In this document: positions 9,469 to 19,085 of the stretch, in pieces
Numbering within the stretch: the first letter of the stretch is position 1
Layout of the letters: every line of letters begins with the position of its first letter
Origin: Algiphilus sp.
Lineage (GTDB): Bacteria; Pseudomonadota; Gammaproteobacteria; Nevskiales; Nevskiaceae
Length of the DNA: 64,000 bases
NCBI RefSeq assembly: GCF_023145115.1
Contig: NZ_JAGLEJ010000043.1
Location: forward strand, 5,248 to 69,247
Direction: 5' to 3'
The notes under the pieces: generated by a model
Seen by the model: only the letters and a program-made list of their open reading frames with translations
Told to the model about the DNA's origin: nothing
Databases searched by the model: none
Position numbers and translations under genes: made by a program

Positions 9469-10374
9469 CTAGCGCGCCAGCATGACGCCGACGCTCAGAC
9501 GCGTGACCACCCGGTCGTAGTCGATCAGCGATTCGCCGTAGCCGTGCCAGAGGCGGATCGCGTAGAAGAAGGTCTGACTGCTGTTGGGTCGTGTCCAGGT
9601 CACCGACGCGGCGCCGTGGCCGGTGGCCGGGTTGCCGCGCAGCATCACCGTGAGCTGCTGCTGCTCGCCGATCTGGCGCGCGTAGTGCAGCTCGCCGTAG
9701 CCGAGGTAGTCCTGGATGTCGGGATTGTCATCCCCGCCGGCGTCCTCCGGGTCGCGTCGGGCGCGCTCGGGAATCCGCCACCAGCCCTTGAGGTAGTACA
9801 GCGACTTGCCGCGCGGCAGGAAGAGGGCGCCGTAGATGCGGTTCCAGGAGCGCGACAGCGGCAGGTCGCGGCCGTTGGACTCGTGCTCGATGCCCGCGTC
9901 GATGCCCAGCTCGGGCAGCTGCTCCCACTGCGGCTCCCAGCGATAGAACAGCTCCGGGTTGAAGTTGGTCTCGCGGAACGGTCGCGAGTCGTCCTCGTTG
10001 TACAGCTGCCAGAAGGATTTCTGCGTATAGCCGAAATAGACACTGGTACCGAGCAGCCGGTGCTTGGCACTGAACTGGAACACGAATTCGGTCTCGGTGC
10101 CCTTGTACGACGGGCTGTAGGTCGCGGGGAACACGTAGATCGGCTTGTGCAGCGACAGTCCGCGCGCGCTGGAGATCAGCGACCATTCCTCACTGCGCAC
10201 GTTGAATCCGTAGGCTCCCTCGCCGCTGTCACCGAGAGCGGGTGCGGCGTCTCCCGGCGTGTCCCGCTCCGCGAGGTCCACGGGCGCTTCGGCGGCGTGC
10301 AGGGGCAGGGAAGACAGCAGAGCGCATGCGCAGAGCATGGCCGGCGCGAGCCGGTGCGGTGGCCGGAGCGGCAT
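9469..10374 (-). CDS. pldA: Outer-membrane phospholipase A (OMPLA)
   Basis: Outer-membrane beta-barrel phospholipase A1/A2 (301 aa) that removes phospholipid mislocalised to the outer leaflet. A signal peptide ends near LHAAEA. The catalytic triad motif is clear: GIEHESNGRDLPLSRSWNR contains the His and Ser of the H-x-S pair and the downstream Asn in SRSWNR. The preceding block YFGYTQKSFWQLYNEDDSRPFRETNFNPE is also diagnostic. It is divergent from the cyclase gene at 10463 and convergent with the GGDEF gene. Confidence 0.95.
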   Translation of the reverse strand: MPLRPPHRLAPAMLCACALLSSLPLHAAEAPVDLAERDTPGDAAPALGDSGEGAYGFNVRSEEWSLISSARGLSLHKPIYVFPATYSPSYKGTETEFVFQFSAKHRLLGTSVYFGYTQKSFWQLYNEDDSRPFRETNFNPELFYRWEPQWEQLPELGIDAGIEHESNGRDLPLSRSWNRIYGALFLPRGKSLYYLKGWWRIPERARRDPEDAGGDDNPDIQDYLGYGELHYARQIGEQQQLTVMLRGNPATGHGAASVTWTRPNSSQTFFYAIRLWHGYGESLIDYDRVVTRLSVGVMLAR

Positions 10375-10432
10375 GGGGTTACGGGGGCGGACTCGGAGCG
10401 GGACGTCCAGTGTAGTGCAGCACCACTGCCGC

Positions 10433-10438
10433 TATAGT
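10433..10438 (+). promoter_or_regulatory. -10 element upstream of the class III cyclase
   Basis: TATAGT, five of six matches to the sigma-70 -10 consensus, 25 bp before the GTG start. No good -35 is visible at the right spacing, so the promoter is only tentative. Confidence 0.35.
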
Positions 10439-10462
10439 GCGGATCGGGTCCGGGGAGGTGTC

Positions 10463-11761
10463 GTGGAAGAGACTCATCTGCTCGCGTACGGCGTGGTCGC
10501 GCTGGTGTGTTGCGGCATGGGCGTGGTGTTCTACGTCGCCGATCGCGCCACACCCAGCAGCCGAGCGCTGGCGCTGGCCTTCGACTGCATCGGCGCCGGG
10601 CTCTTCCTCAACGCCGTGCTGCCCGAGCTGGTGCCGGTGCCCGCCATCATCACGCGCTTCTTCGGACTCCTGGAGATGCTCGCCGGTGCCGCGCTGCTGC
10701 AGTGGGTGCTGTACGTGCGTCGCACCCTGCCCAGCGCCGACTTCCACACCGCGAGCGGCGACACGCTGGTGCGCTGGGGCCAGCTGGCCTGCGTCGTCTA
10801 CGGTGTGCTCGCGGTCACCGCACCCGAGGCGCGCTCGACCCACTTCCTCAACGCGGTGAGCACCGGGGTGGAGCTCGCGTCGCCCTGGTTCTGGCTGTTC
10901 GCGACGCCGCTGCTGTTCGCGTCGCTCGCCGGCACCGCGTCATTGCTGCTGCTGCTCAACCGGCGGCCGGATCCGGTCGAGCGGCGGCGCGTGGTGGCCA
11001 TGCTGCTGGCCATTCCGCTGCTGGCGGTGAGCATCGCGCTGCCGCCCTCCTACGCGCCGCTGACGCTGGTGCTCGGCACCATGGTGTTCCTGGTGGGCGC
11101 CGTGCAGTACCACGTCGAGCAGGGGCGCCGCGGCGAGTTCATGGCGCAGTTCCTGTCGCCCCAGGTGGCCGATCTGGTGCGCCGGCGCGGCCTGGAGGGC
11201 GCCACCGCACCGGCGCGCATGACGATCAGCGTGGTCTGCGTCGATCTGCGCGGCTTCACGGCGGTCACCGCCGAGACCGATTCGCACACGGTGCTGGCGG
11301 TGCTTCGCCGCTACTACGGCGAGATCGGCCGCATCGCCGCACGTTTCGGCGGCACCATCAAGGATCAGGCGGGCGACGGGGTGCTGATCCTGGTGGGAGC
11401 GCCGGTGCCGGACCCCCGGCATCGGCAGCATGCGCTGGCGATGGCGCGTGCCATCCGGGAGACCGGTGCCGACCTGAGTCGCGAATGGCGTTCCCAGGGG
11501 CTGGCGCTCGGCGTGGGCGTCGGCGTGGCGAGCGGAATGGTGACGGTAGGGCTGATCGGCGAGGGCGCGCGCCGCGAATACACCGCCGTCGGCACGCCGG
11601 TGAATCTCGCGGCGCGGCTGTGCGCGAGCGCGGACGACGGCGACGTCCTGCTGGCGCCGGACATGGACATCGAAGCCGCAGGCGGGCCGGCATCGCGCCT
11701 CCCGGAAGCGCTGACGCTCAAGGGACTACCCGAACCGGTGACGCCGCTGCGCCTGCAGTAG
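10463..11761 (+). CDS. Membrane class III adenylate/guanylate cyclase
   Basis: A 432-aa protein with about six to seven N-terminal membrane helices (roughly residues 5-215) followed by one class III cyclase homology domain (about 240-420). The metal-binding aspartates are D261 (VCVDLRGFTAV) and D305 (AGDGVLIL). A lysine for base recognition is in GTIKDQ, and the transition-state Asn and Arg are in VNLAARL. A Thr in the second base position (AVGTPVN) favours ATP over GTP, so cAMP is the likely product. GTG 10463 is chosen because GGGGAGG lies just upstream. The membrane part probably senses a signal; it matches no sensor domain I can name. Confidence 0.85.
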   Translation: MEETHLLAYGVVALVCCGMGVVFYVADRATPSSRALALAFDCIGAGLFLNAVLPELVPVPAIITRFFGLLEMLAGAALLQWVLYVRRTLPSADFHTASGDTLVRWGQLACVVYGVLAVTAPEARSTHFLNAVSTGVELASPWFWLFATPLLFASLAGTASLLLLLNRRPDPVERRRVVAMLLAIPLLAVSIALPPSYAPLTLVLGTMVFLVGAVQYHVEQGRRGEFMAQFLSPQVADLVRRRGLEGATAPARMTISVVCVDLRGFTAVTAETDSHTVLAVLRRYYGEIGRIAARFGGTIKDQAGDGVLILVGAPVPDPRHRQHALAMARAIRETGADLSREWRSQGLALGVGVGVASGMVTVGLIGEGARREYTAVGTPVNLAARLCASADDGDVLLAPDMDIEAAGGPASRLPEALTLKGLPEPVTPLRLQ

Positions 11762-11780
11762 CCGCCTCCGCGGCCCGCGT

Positions 11781-13925
11781 TCAGCGGTCCAGCGCGTCCA
11801 GCACCAGCTCGGTGCCGAGGATCTGCGGCAGCACCTGCGGCTCGGCCTCGCCGTGATAGACCACGTAGAGCGGCACACCGTTGCGCCCGAATCCGGCGAG
11901 CGCTTCGGTGATGCGCGGGTCGCTGCGTGTCCAGTCCGCCTTCAGATAGTGGACCCCGTCCGCCGCCAGCGCGTCGCGCACCGCGTCGCGCGACAGCACC
12001 GTGCGTTCGTTGGCGAGGCAGGTGATGCACCAGTCCGCGGTGAAGTTGACGAACACGGTGTCGCCGGCCGCGCGCAGTTCGGCGAGCCGCTCCGGTGACC
12101 AGCTCTCGAAGGACTCCGAGCCGGTGGCGACCGCGGTCGCCCCGGTGCGCATGGCCGGGGTCGCGAGCAGCGCCGCGGCGCCGGCGAGCGCCGCGACCCG
12201 CAGCGCCAGCACGAGCCTGTGCGGCCGGTGCCAGAGCCAGGCCGCGAAGGCCACCAGCACCAGCCCGACCATCACCGCCAGCAGCGCTTCGCTGCCGGCC
12301 TGCCGCGACAGCACCCAGAGCAGCCAGGCCACCGAGAGATACAGCGGGAAGGCCATGGCCTGCTTGAAGTGCTCCATCCACGCGCCCGGCCTGGGCAGCA
12401 GGCGCGCCAGGGTCGGTATCAGGCCGATGAGCAGGAAGGGGGAGGCCAGTCCGAGGCCGAGCGCGGCGAAGATCGCCAGCGCGATGATCGCCGGCTGCGT
12501 CACCGCGAAGCCCAGCGCCGTGCCCATCATCGGTGCCGTGCACGGACTGGCCACGATCACGGCGAGCACGCCGGTGGCGAAGGAGCCGCTCAGGCCCTGG
12601 CGCTCGGTGAGGCTCTGCCCGAGCCCCATGACGCGCGTGCCCAGCATGAACACGCCCGACAGCGACAGGCCGAAGGCGAAGAACAGGTACGCGAGCACGC
12701 CGATGACCACCGGCGACTGCAGCTGGAAGCCCCAGCCCAGCGCCGCGCCGCCGGCGCGCAGGCCGAGCAGCAGGCCGGCGGCCGCCAGGCAGGTGGCCAC
12801 CACGCCGGCGGTGTAGACGAGTCCGTGCAGGCGCTGGTGGGCGCGGCTCTCGCCGCGCGCCGACAGCACGCTCAGCGCCTTGATGGCCAGCACCGGGAAG
12901 ACGCAGGGCATGAGGTTCAGCAGCAGTCCGCCGCCGAAGGCCAGCGCCAGCATGGTGGCGAGGCCGGGCCCGCCGCCGGCCGCGGGCTCGCCGCTGCCGC
13001 TCGCGGATCCGTCCCCGTGGGCAGGCGCGGCGGCATCAGGCGCGTCGTAGTCGCCGGAGGCGGCGTCTGCGGCGTCGGCCGGCGGCGCCGGTACCGCGCC
13101 GGCCTGCGCGGTGACCCGCCAGGCGCGCGCGCCGTCGGCGGTATCGGCGACCAGCACCCAGTCGCTTTCGGCGGGCAGGCGCTCGAAGTAGGGATTCTCG
13201 GCCTGCTCCAGCCACAGCGTGTTCCCGCGGCGCGTGACGCCCTGCGGCGCCGAGTGGTGCAGCAGCTCGATGGCGACCGGGAAGACCGTGAAGCGCGCGT
13301 CGCGCAGGGCGGCGAGATCCGGAAGCTGCACCTGCAGCCGGATGGCGCCGTCGTCGTGCGTCGCCGTGGCCGGCCAGTCCGCGGGCTCCGGCACGCGCGA
13401 GGCGGCGCGCTCGAAGTCGGGCGCCCACACCGGATCGATGTCCGCCGGACCGGATGCCGTGGGGACCTCGAGCGACAGCGTCGCCGACTCGGGAACACAG
13501 ATGTCGCTGCAGATCAGCCAGTCGGCCTGCGCCTGCAGCGTCACCGGCTCGCCCACCGGCCAGTCGGCCGGCAGCTGCACGTCGACGAGATGCATCGTCT
13601 CGTCGCCGTAGCCGTAGTTGACGATGTCGGCAAGGCGGTAGGTCGCCGGCCACGGCCACTGGATGGGGCCGACCTCCACACCTTCGGGCAGGGTCCACTC
13701 GAGGGTCGTGGGCAGGCCCGAGTCGCCCGGATTGCGCCAGTAGGTGTGCCAGCCCGGATCCGGTCGCAGGCGCAGCGCCACCCGGAACGCGGTGCCGGGC
13801 ACCGCATGGTCGCGCTGGCTGTGCAGCTCGGCCTCGGCGTGGTCGGTGCGCGTCGGCTCGGCGTGTCCGGTGGCAGCGACCAGCAGCGCGGTCAGCGCGA
13901 TGAGCAGTCGGTACGATGAGCGCAT
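11781..13925 (-). CDS. DsbD/ScsB-type thiol:disulfide interchange protein
   Basis: A 714-aa inner-membrane reductase that carries electrons from cytoplasmic thioredoxin to periplasmic thiols. A signal peptide (MRSSYRLLIALTALLVAATG) is followed by a periplasmic DsbD-alpha-like region with a cysteine pair (ICSDIC). Next comes an Ala/Asp/Gly-rich linker (about 335-365), then eight membrane helices with the redox cysteines in LMPCVFP and ASPCTAPMMG. The C-terminal thioredoxin domain has WCITC. The very long N-terminal region resembles ScsB more than enteric DsbD. The start at 13925 is set by the signal peptide; an upstream extension would overlap the divergent gene. Confidence 0.92.
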   Translation of the reverse strand: MRSSYRLLIALTALLVAATGHAEPTRTDHAEAELHSQRDHAVPGTAFRVALRLRPDPGWHTYWRNPGDSGLPTTLEWTLPEGVEVGPIQWPWPATYRLADIVNYGYGDETMHLVDVQLPADWPVGEPVTLQAQADWLICSDICVPESATLSLEVPTASGPADIDPVWAPDFERAASRVPEPADWPATATHDDGAIRLQVQLPDLAALRDARFTVFPVAIELLHHSAPQGVTRRGNTLWLEQAENPYFERLPAESDWVLVADTADGARAWRVTAQAGAVPAPPADAADAASGDYDAPDAAAPAHGDGSASGSGEPAAGGGPGLATMLALAFGGGLLLNLMPCVFPVLAIKALSVLSARGESRAHQRLHGLVYTAGVVATCLAAAGLLLGLRAGGAALGWGFQLQSPVVIGVLAYLFFAFGLSLSGVFMLGTRVMGLGQSLTERQGLSGSFATGVLAVIVASPCTAPMMGTALGFAVTQPAIIALAIFAALGLGLASPFLLIGLIPTLARLLPRPGAWMEHFKQAMAFPLYLSVAWLLWVLSRQAGSEALLAVMVGLVLVAFAAWLWHRPHRLVLALRVAALAGAAALLATPAMRTGATAVATGSESFESWSPERLAELRAAGDTVFVNFTADWCITCLANERTVLSRDAVRDALAADGVHYLKADWTRSDPRITEALAGFGRNGVPLYVVYHGEAEPQVLPQILGTELVLDALDR

Positions 13926-14013
13926 TCGTGAATCGGTAACGGCGATGGTGCGGAATGGCCGGGCAACGGGTGCATGGACGCACGAAAGCGGCGCCGGGTT
14001 CCCGACGCGGGCG

Positions 14014-14571
14014 GTGCGGGTGGCATTATGCCTCACGGCGGCGTTGTTGACAGATGTCACATATGCCGATCCGCTGCGCTGCCCCGACGGCATCGTCGAC
14101 CGCGGCGACCGTGGCCACGAGGTCCGCGCCCGGTGCGCGCAGCCCGATCACATCGAGTCGTGGGAGGCGGCACCACCGCTGGCGGCCGGCGCGGTGTGGT
14201 TCTACAACTTCGGTTCCTCCCGCCTGCTGCGCGTGCTGCGTTTCCGCGGTGATCGGCTGGTCGCCATCGGGTCCGACGGTTACGGCTTCACCCCGCCGGC
14301 GCGCGCGGACTGCCGGCCCGGAGCGGCGCAGCGCGGTTGGTCCGCCTACCGGCTCGTGGCCTACTGCGGGTCGCCCGACAGCCGCGAAGTGGTGGGCAAT
14401 CTGCTGGTGCCCGCCCGTCCGTTGAGCGGCATGGGCAGCACGCGTTCGGGACAGCGGGCTGTGCATCGCCAGCGATGGCGCTACGATTTCGGTCCTCGTC
14501 ATTTCGTGCGGGAGTACACCCTTGATAACGCCGTCATCACCGATGTGCGCACGCTGGATCGCGGCAGCTAG
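14014..14571 (+). CDS. DUF2845 secreted small protein
   Basis: About 185 aa with a signal-peptide-like start (RVALCLTAALLTDVTYA) followed by a mature domain beginning LRCPDGIVDRGDRGHEV, the repeated C-G-x-x-V-x-x-GD pattern of DUF2845 (periplasmic proteins of unknown function). Four or more cysteines suggest disulfides. The start is uncertain: GTG 14014 best fits the signal peptide, but ATG 13945 is in frame. The 3' end overlaps the next gene by 29 bp. Divergent from the disulfide reductase gene, which may or may not be related to its cysteines. Confidence 0.7.
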   Translation: MRVALCLTAALLTDVTYADPLRCPDGIVDRGDRGHEVRARCAQPDHIESWEAAPPLAAGAVWFYNFGSSRLLRVLRFRGDRLVAIGSDGYGFTPPARADCRPGAAQRGWSAYRLVAYCGSPDSREVVGNLLVPARPLSGMGSTRSGQRAVHRQRWRYDFGPRHFVREYTLDNAVITDVRTLDRGS

Positions 14572-15004
14572 CCTGCCGGCGCTGGCGCTGCTCCTGCAGG
14601 CCTGTGCCGGCGACCCCAAGCTGATCCGGTCGGACGGCGAGCTCGCCGCCTGCGACGGGCGGCACTGCGTGTCCTCCCAGGCCGACAATCCCGAGTACCA
14701 CGTCCCGCCCATGCGCTATGCCGGCAGCTCGCGCTCGGCGCGCGAGCGCTTGGTGCGCTTCATCCAGGCGCAGGACGACAGCGAGGTCGTCACCAACAGC
14801 GACTGCTACGTGCACGCCGTCTTCCAGGGCGGCGTCATCCGCGGACCGGACGATCTCGAGCTCTGGTTCTGCAGTCGGCCGGGCTACATCGAGGTGCGCT
14901 CGGCGAGCCGCTCGGGGCTGCAGCTGTCCGATGACAACCGCGAGCGCGTGCAGTCCCTGCGCGACGCGCTGTCGATCGATGCGGACCGTTCGCTGAACCA
15001 GTAG
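14543..15004 (+). CDS. DUF1499 lipoprotein
   Basis: A 153-aa predicted lipoprotein: signal peptide ending in the lipobox LLQAC (lipidated Cys about residue 21), then a DUF1499 domain (RFIQAQDDSEVVTNSDCYVHAVFQ ... ELWFCSRPGYIEVRSASRSG). DUF1499 proteins are membrane-bound and of unknown function. ATG 14543 is preferred to a TTG at 14522 because it gives a compact signal peptide. The start lies inside the end of the preceding gene, implying co-translation. Function not assigned. Confidence 0.8.
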   Translation: MCARWIAAASLPALALLLQACAGDPKLIRSDGELAACDGRHCVSSQADNPEYHVPPMRYAGSSRSARERLVRFIQAQDDSEVVTNSDCYVHAVFQGGVIRGPDDLELWFCSRPGYIEVRSASRSGLQLSDDNRERVQSLRDALSIDADRSLNQ

Positions 15005-15093
15005 CGCGGCGCCGGCGGCGTGTCCAGCCCGATCGAGCCCTGCCCGGTGGCGCGGGCATAATCAGGCTCCCTTTCCGAACCCGCTCCGACGCC

Positions 15094-16476
<1,383 letters not shown>

Positions 16477-16478
16477 GC

Positions 16479-16853
16479 ATGGCCGCGCGCTGGCTGCTCG
16501 GCATCGGCGCACTGGTGTTTCTGGCGCTGGGCGCCAACGGGCTGGTGAATCCGGTCGGGCATCTGGCGCCCTACGATCTGGCGCTGCGTTCACCGGCGTG
16601 GCTGGGCGAAGTACGCGCCAACTACGGCGGCATGCACCTCGGCATCGGGCTGCTGCTCGCGTTCGGCGCCTGGCTGCCGGACTGGCGGCGCACGGGGCTG
16701 GCGGTCATGCTGGTCTTTCTCGGCGGACTCGCGGCGGGACGCACGCTGTCGGTGATCGTGGACGGTGTGCCGCCCGGCTTCGTGTTCGCTTTCATCGCCA
16801 TCGAATGGCTGGGCGCGGCCGCCGCGCTCGTTCTTCTGCGGAGGCAGCTATGA
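16479..16853 (+). CDS. DUF4345 small membrane protein
   Basis: A 124-aa integral membrane protein with four predicted helices (LLGIGALVFLALGANGL, GMHLGIGLLLAFGAWL, LAVMLVFLGGLAAG, FAFIAIEWLGAAAALVLL) and the polar motif VRANYGGMHLGIG. This matches the DUF4345 family; function unknown. It starts 3 bp after the preceding stop and overlaps the next gene by ATGA, so the three genes form one operon. Confidence 0.8.
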   Translation: MAARWLLGIGALVFLALGANGLVNPVGHLAPYDLALRSPAWLGEVRANYGGMHLGIGLLLAFGAWLPDWRRTGLAVMLVFLGGLAAGRTLSVIVDGVPPGFVFAFIAIEWLGAAAALVLLRRQL

Positions 16854-17218
16854 CCAGTCCCTGGATGCTTATCGGCGCGGTCTACGGACTGCTCGGTGTC
16901 GCGGCCGGCGCCTTCGGCGCGCACGCGCTGCGCGGCCGGCTCCCGGAGGACATGCTGGCGATCTTCCGCACCGCGGTGGAGTACCAGTTCTGGCACGTCG
17001 CGGCGCTGCTGGGGATCGGGCTGCTGGCGCGTCACTCCGCCGGTGCATGGCTGACCGCGTCCGGCGTGGCCTTCACGCTGGGGGTGCTGGTCTTCTCCGG
17101 CAGCCTCTACGTGCTGGCGCTGTCCGGCGTGCGCGTGTGGGGCGCCGTCACGCCGATCGGCGGCGTCGGCCTGATCGCGGGCTGGCTGTGTCTGATCGTC
17201 CACCTGCTGCGTTCGTGA
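16850..17218 (+). CDS. DUF423 small membrane protein
   Basis: A 122-aa protein with about four membrane helices and the family blocks GAFGAHALRGRL, FRTAVEYQFWHVAALL, FSGSLYVLALSG and WGAVTPIGGVGLIAGW, diagnostic of DUF423 (YwdK-type). Function unknown. It starts within the stop of the DUF4345 gene (ATGA). Confidence 0.88.
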   Translation: MTSPWMLIGAVYGLLGVAAGAFGAHALRGRLPEDMLAIFRTAVEYQFWHVAALLGIGLLARHSAGAWLTASGVAFTLGVLVFSGSLYVLALSGVRVWGAVTPIGGVGLIAGWLCLIVHLLRS

Positions 17219-17306
17219 ATCCGGAATCGGCGGTCGCCGGGAACCGTCGCCGCGCGCGCACGGTCGATGGATCCATGAACGATCGATGGCCAACGAGGAG
17301 ATCCGC

Positions 17307-17810
17307 ATGCAGAGACGGCACGTCCTGGCGGCGCTGGGCGCCGCACTGCCCGTGGGCATGCTGAGCATGCGACTGGGCGCCTACACGCGCGAGGAGAAGG
17401 ATTACTGGAAGTCGGTGCTCGATGCCGACGCCTATCGCATCCTTGTCGAGGAGGGCACCGAGCGCGCCGGCAGCTCGCCGCTCAACGCCGAGAAGCGCGC
17501 CGGCACCTACACCTGCGCCGCCTGCTTCCTGCCGCTGTTCGACGCCGGCACCAAGTACGAGAGCGGCACCGGCTGGCCCAGCTTCTACGACACGCTGCCC
17601 GATGCGGTGGCCACCAAGCGCGACTTCAAGCTGATCATCCCGCGCACCGAGTATCACTGCGCGCGCTGCGGCGGGCATCAGGGGCACGTCTTCGAGGACG
17701 GCCCCGAACCCACCGGACTGCGTTACTGCAACAACGGGCTGGCGCTGCATTTCGTGCCGGAGGGCGAGTCGCTGCCCGACGCGCGCCTGCCGGACGGAGC
17801 GGCCGCATGA
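17307..17810 (+). CDS. msrB: Peptide methionine-R-sulfoxide reductase, exported
   Basis: Reduces the R epimer of methionine sulfoxide in proteins (167 aa). The N-terminus MQRRHVLAALGAALPVGM has a twin-arginine-like signal, so the enzyme probably works in the periplasm. Zinc ligands are the paired CAAC and CARCGGH motifs; the catalytic Cys is in LRYCNNGLAL. ATG 17307 is chosen because GAGGAG precedes it at good spacing; ATG 17286 upstream lacks this. It overlaps msrA by 4 bp, so both stereo-specific repair enzymes are made together. Confidence 0.92.
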   Translation: MQRRHVLAALGAALPVGMLSMRLGAYTREEKDYWKSVLDADAYRILVEEGTERAGSSPLNAEKRAGTYTCAACFLPLFDAGTKYESGTGWPSFYDTLPDAVATKRDFKLIIPRTEYHCARCGGHQGHVFEDGPEPTGLRYCNNGLALHFVPEGESLPDARLPDGAAA

Positions 17811-18421
17811 CGGCACGTGCATGGCTGGCCGGCCTGCTGCTGGCGACGGGTACCGCGATGGCCGCCGACGACGCGGACCCCGGCGGCGAGGTGGCCTACT
17901 TCGCGGGCGGCTGCTTCTGGTGCACCGAGGCCGACTTCGAGAAGCTCGACGGCGTCACCGAAGCGGTGTCGGGCTACATGGGCGGCGATGTCCCCGATCC
18001 CACCTACAAGCAGGTCAGCCGCGGCGGCACCGGGCACACCGAGGCGGTGCGCGTGCACTACGACCCCGAGCGCATCAGCTACGCGCAGCTGGTGGCCTTC
18101 CACTGGCGCAACATCGATCCCACCGTCGCCGACCGGCAGTTCTGCGATCGCGGCAGCCAGTACCGCGCCGGCATCTACTATCGCGACGACGCCGAGAAGG
18201 CGATCGCCGAGGCCAGCCTGGAGCAGGTGGAGGCGCGCTTCGACGAGGTCCGCACCGAGATCGCGCCGGCCACCACGTTCTACGAGGCCGAGGCCTATCA
18301 TCAGGACTACGCGGACCGGAACAGCATCCGCTACAAGATCTACCGCTTCAACTGCGGGCGCGACGATCGGCTGGAGAAGCTCTGGGGCGACGAGGCCGGC
18401 AAGCTGCCCGACGACGCGTGA
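17807..18421 (+). CDS. msrA: Peptide methionine-S-sulfoxide reductase, exported
   Basis: Reduces the S epimer of methionine sulfoxide (204 aa). A cleavable signal peptide (AWLAGLLLATGTAMA) precedes the catalytic motif AGGCFWCTEADFEKLDG, which contains the nucleophilic Cys. Further family blocks: GYMGG, SRGGTGHTEAVRV, FWRNIDPT-like HWRNIDPT, and QYRAGIYY. Translationally coupled to msrB through ATGA. The pair is a periplasmic oxidative-damage repair system. Confidence 0.94.
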   Translation: MTARAWLAGLLLATGTAMAADDADPGGEVAYFAGGCFWCTEADFEKLDGVTEAVSGYMGGDVPDPTYKQVSRGGTGHTEAVRVHYDPERISYAQLVAFHWRNIDPTVADRQFCDRGSQYRAGIYYRDDAEKAIAEASLEQVEARFDEVRTEIAPATTFYEAEAYHQDYADRNSIRYKIYRFNCGRDDRLEKLWGDEAGKLPDDA

Positions 18422-18491
18422 GACCGGCGCTGACACCGCCCGCGTGCGGTGTGACAATGCATCGCTCGTCCCCGCCTTGCGCCGCCAGCCC

Positions 18492-19085
18492 TTGACCGAA
18501 CCCCGTCCGCTGCTTCTCGCCTCGCGCTCGCCGCGCAGACGCACCATGCTCGCCGAGCTCGGCTTCGACTTCTCGGTGGGCTCCGCCGACATCGACGAAA
18601 CCCCGCTGCCGGGCGAGGGCGGCGATGCCTTCGCCGCGCGCATGGCGCGCGGCAAGGCGCTGGCGGTGGCCGCCGACTGCCCGGGGCATCTGGTGCTGTC
18701 GGCCGACACCGATGTCGCGCTCGACGGTCGCATCCTCGGCAAGCCGCGCGATCGCGACCACGCCATCGCCATGCTGGCGGCACTGTCGGATCGCACCCAT
18801 CACGTCCACAGCGCGGTGGCGGTGGCCGACGGCGGCGGCGAACCGGTGCTGGTGCAGACCGTGACCGCGGTGCGCTTCGCGCGCGTGGCGCCGGACGAGG
18901 CCGCGCACTACTGGGACACCGGCGAGCCCGCCGACAAGGCCGGCGGCTACGCCATCCAGGGATTCGCCGCGCGCTGGGTGCGCGAGGTGCACGGCAGCGT
19001 CAGCGCGGTCATCGGGCTGCCGCTGGTGGAGACGGTCGAGCTGCTGGCGCGCTTCGGTGTGCAGCCGCGTGCGGAAGCGGCGTGA
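18492..19085 (+). CDS. maf: Maf family nucleotide pyrophosphatase
   Basis: House-cleaning nucleoside triphosphate pyrophosphatase (197 aa), probably of the YhdE (dTTP/UTP) type. Family motifs: LLLASRSPRRRTML at the N-terminus, SADTDVALDG, and KAGGYAIQG near the C-terminus. A TTG start at 18492 is inferred, as no ATG or GTG lies before the first motif. Its stop overlaps the GTG of rng, the classical maf-rng arrangement of gammaproteobacteria. Confidence 0.93.
   Translation: MTEPRPLLLASRSPRRRTMLAELGFDFSVGSADIDETPLPGEGGDAFAARMARGKALAVAADCPGHLVLSADTDVALDGRILGKPRDRDHAIAMLAALSDRTHHVHSAVAVADGGGEPVLVQTVTAVRFARVAPDEAAHYWDTGEPADKAGGYAIQGFAARWVREVHGSVSAVIGLPLVETVELLARFGVQPRAEAA

Noticed and set aside
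13926..14093. N-terminal extension of the DsbD/ScsB-type protein.
   Set aside because: It would place a signal peptide inside the protein and overlaps the divergent gene; start 13925 fits better.
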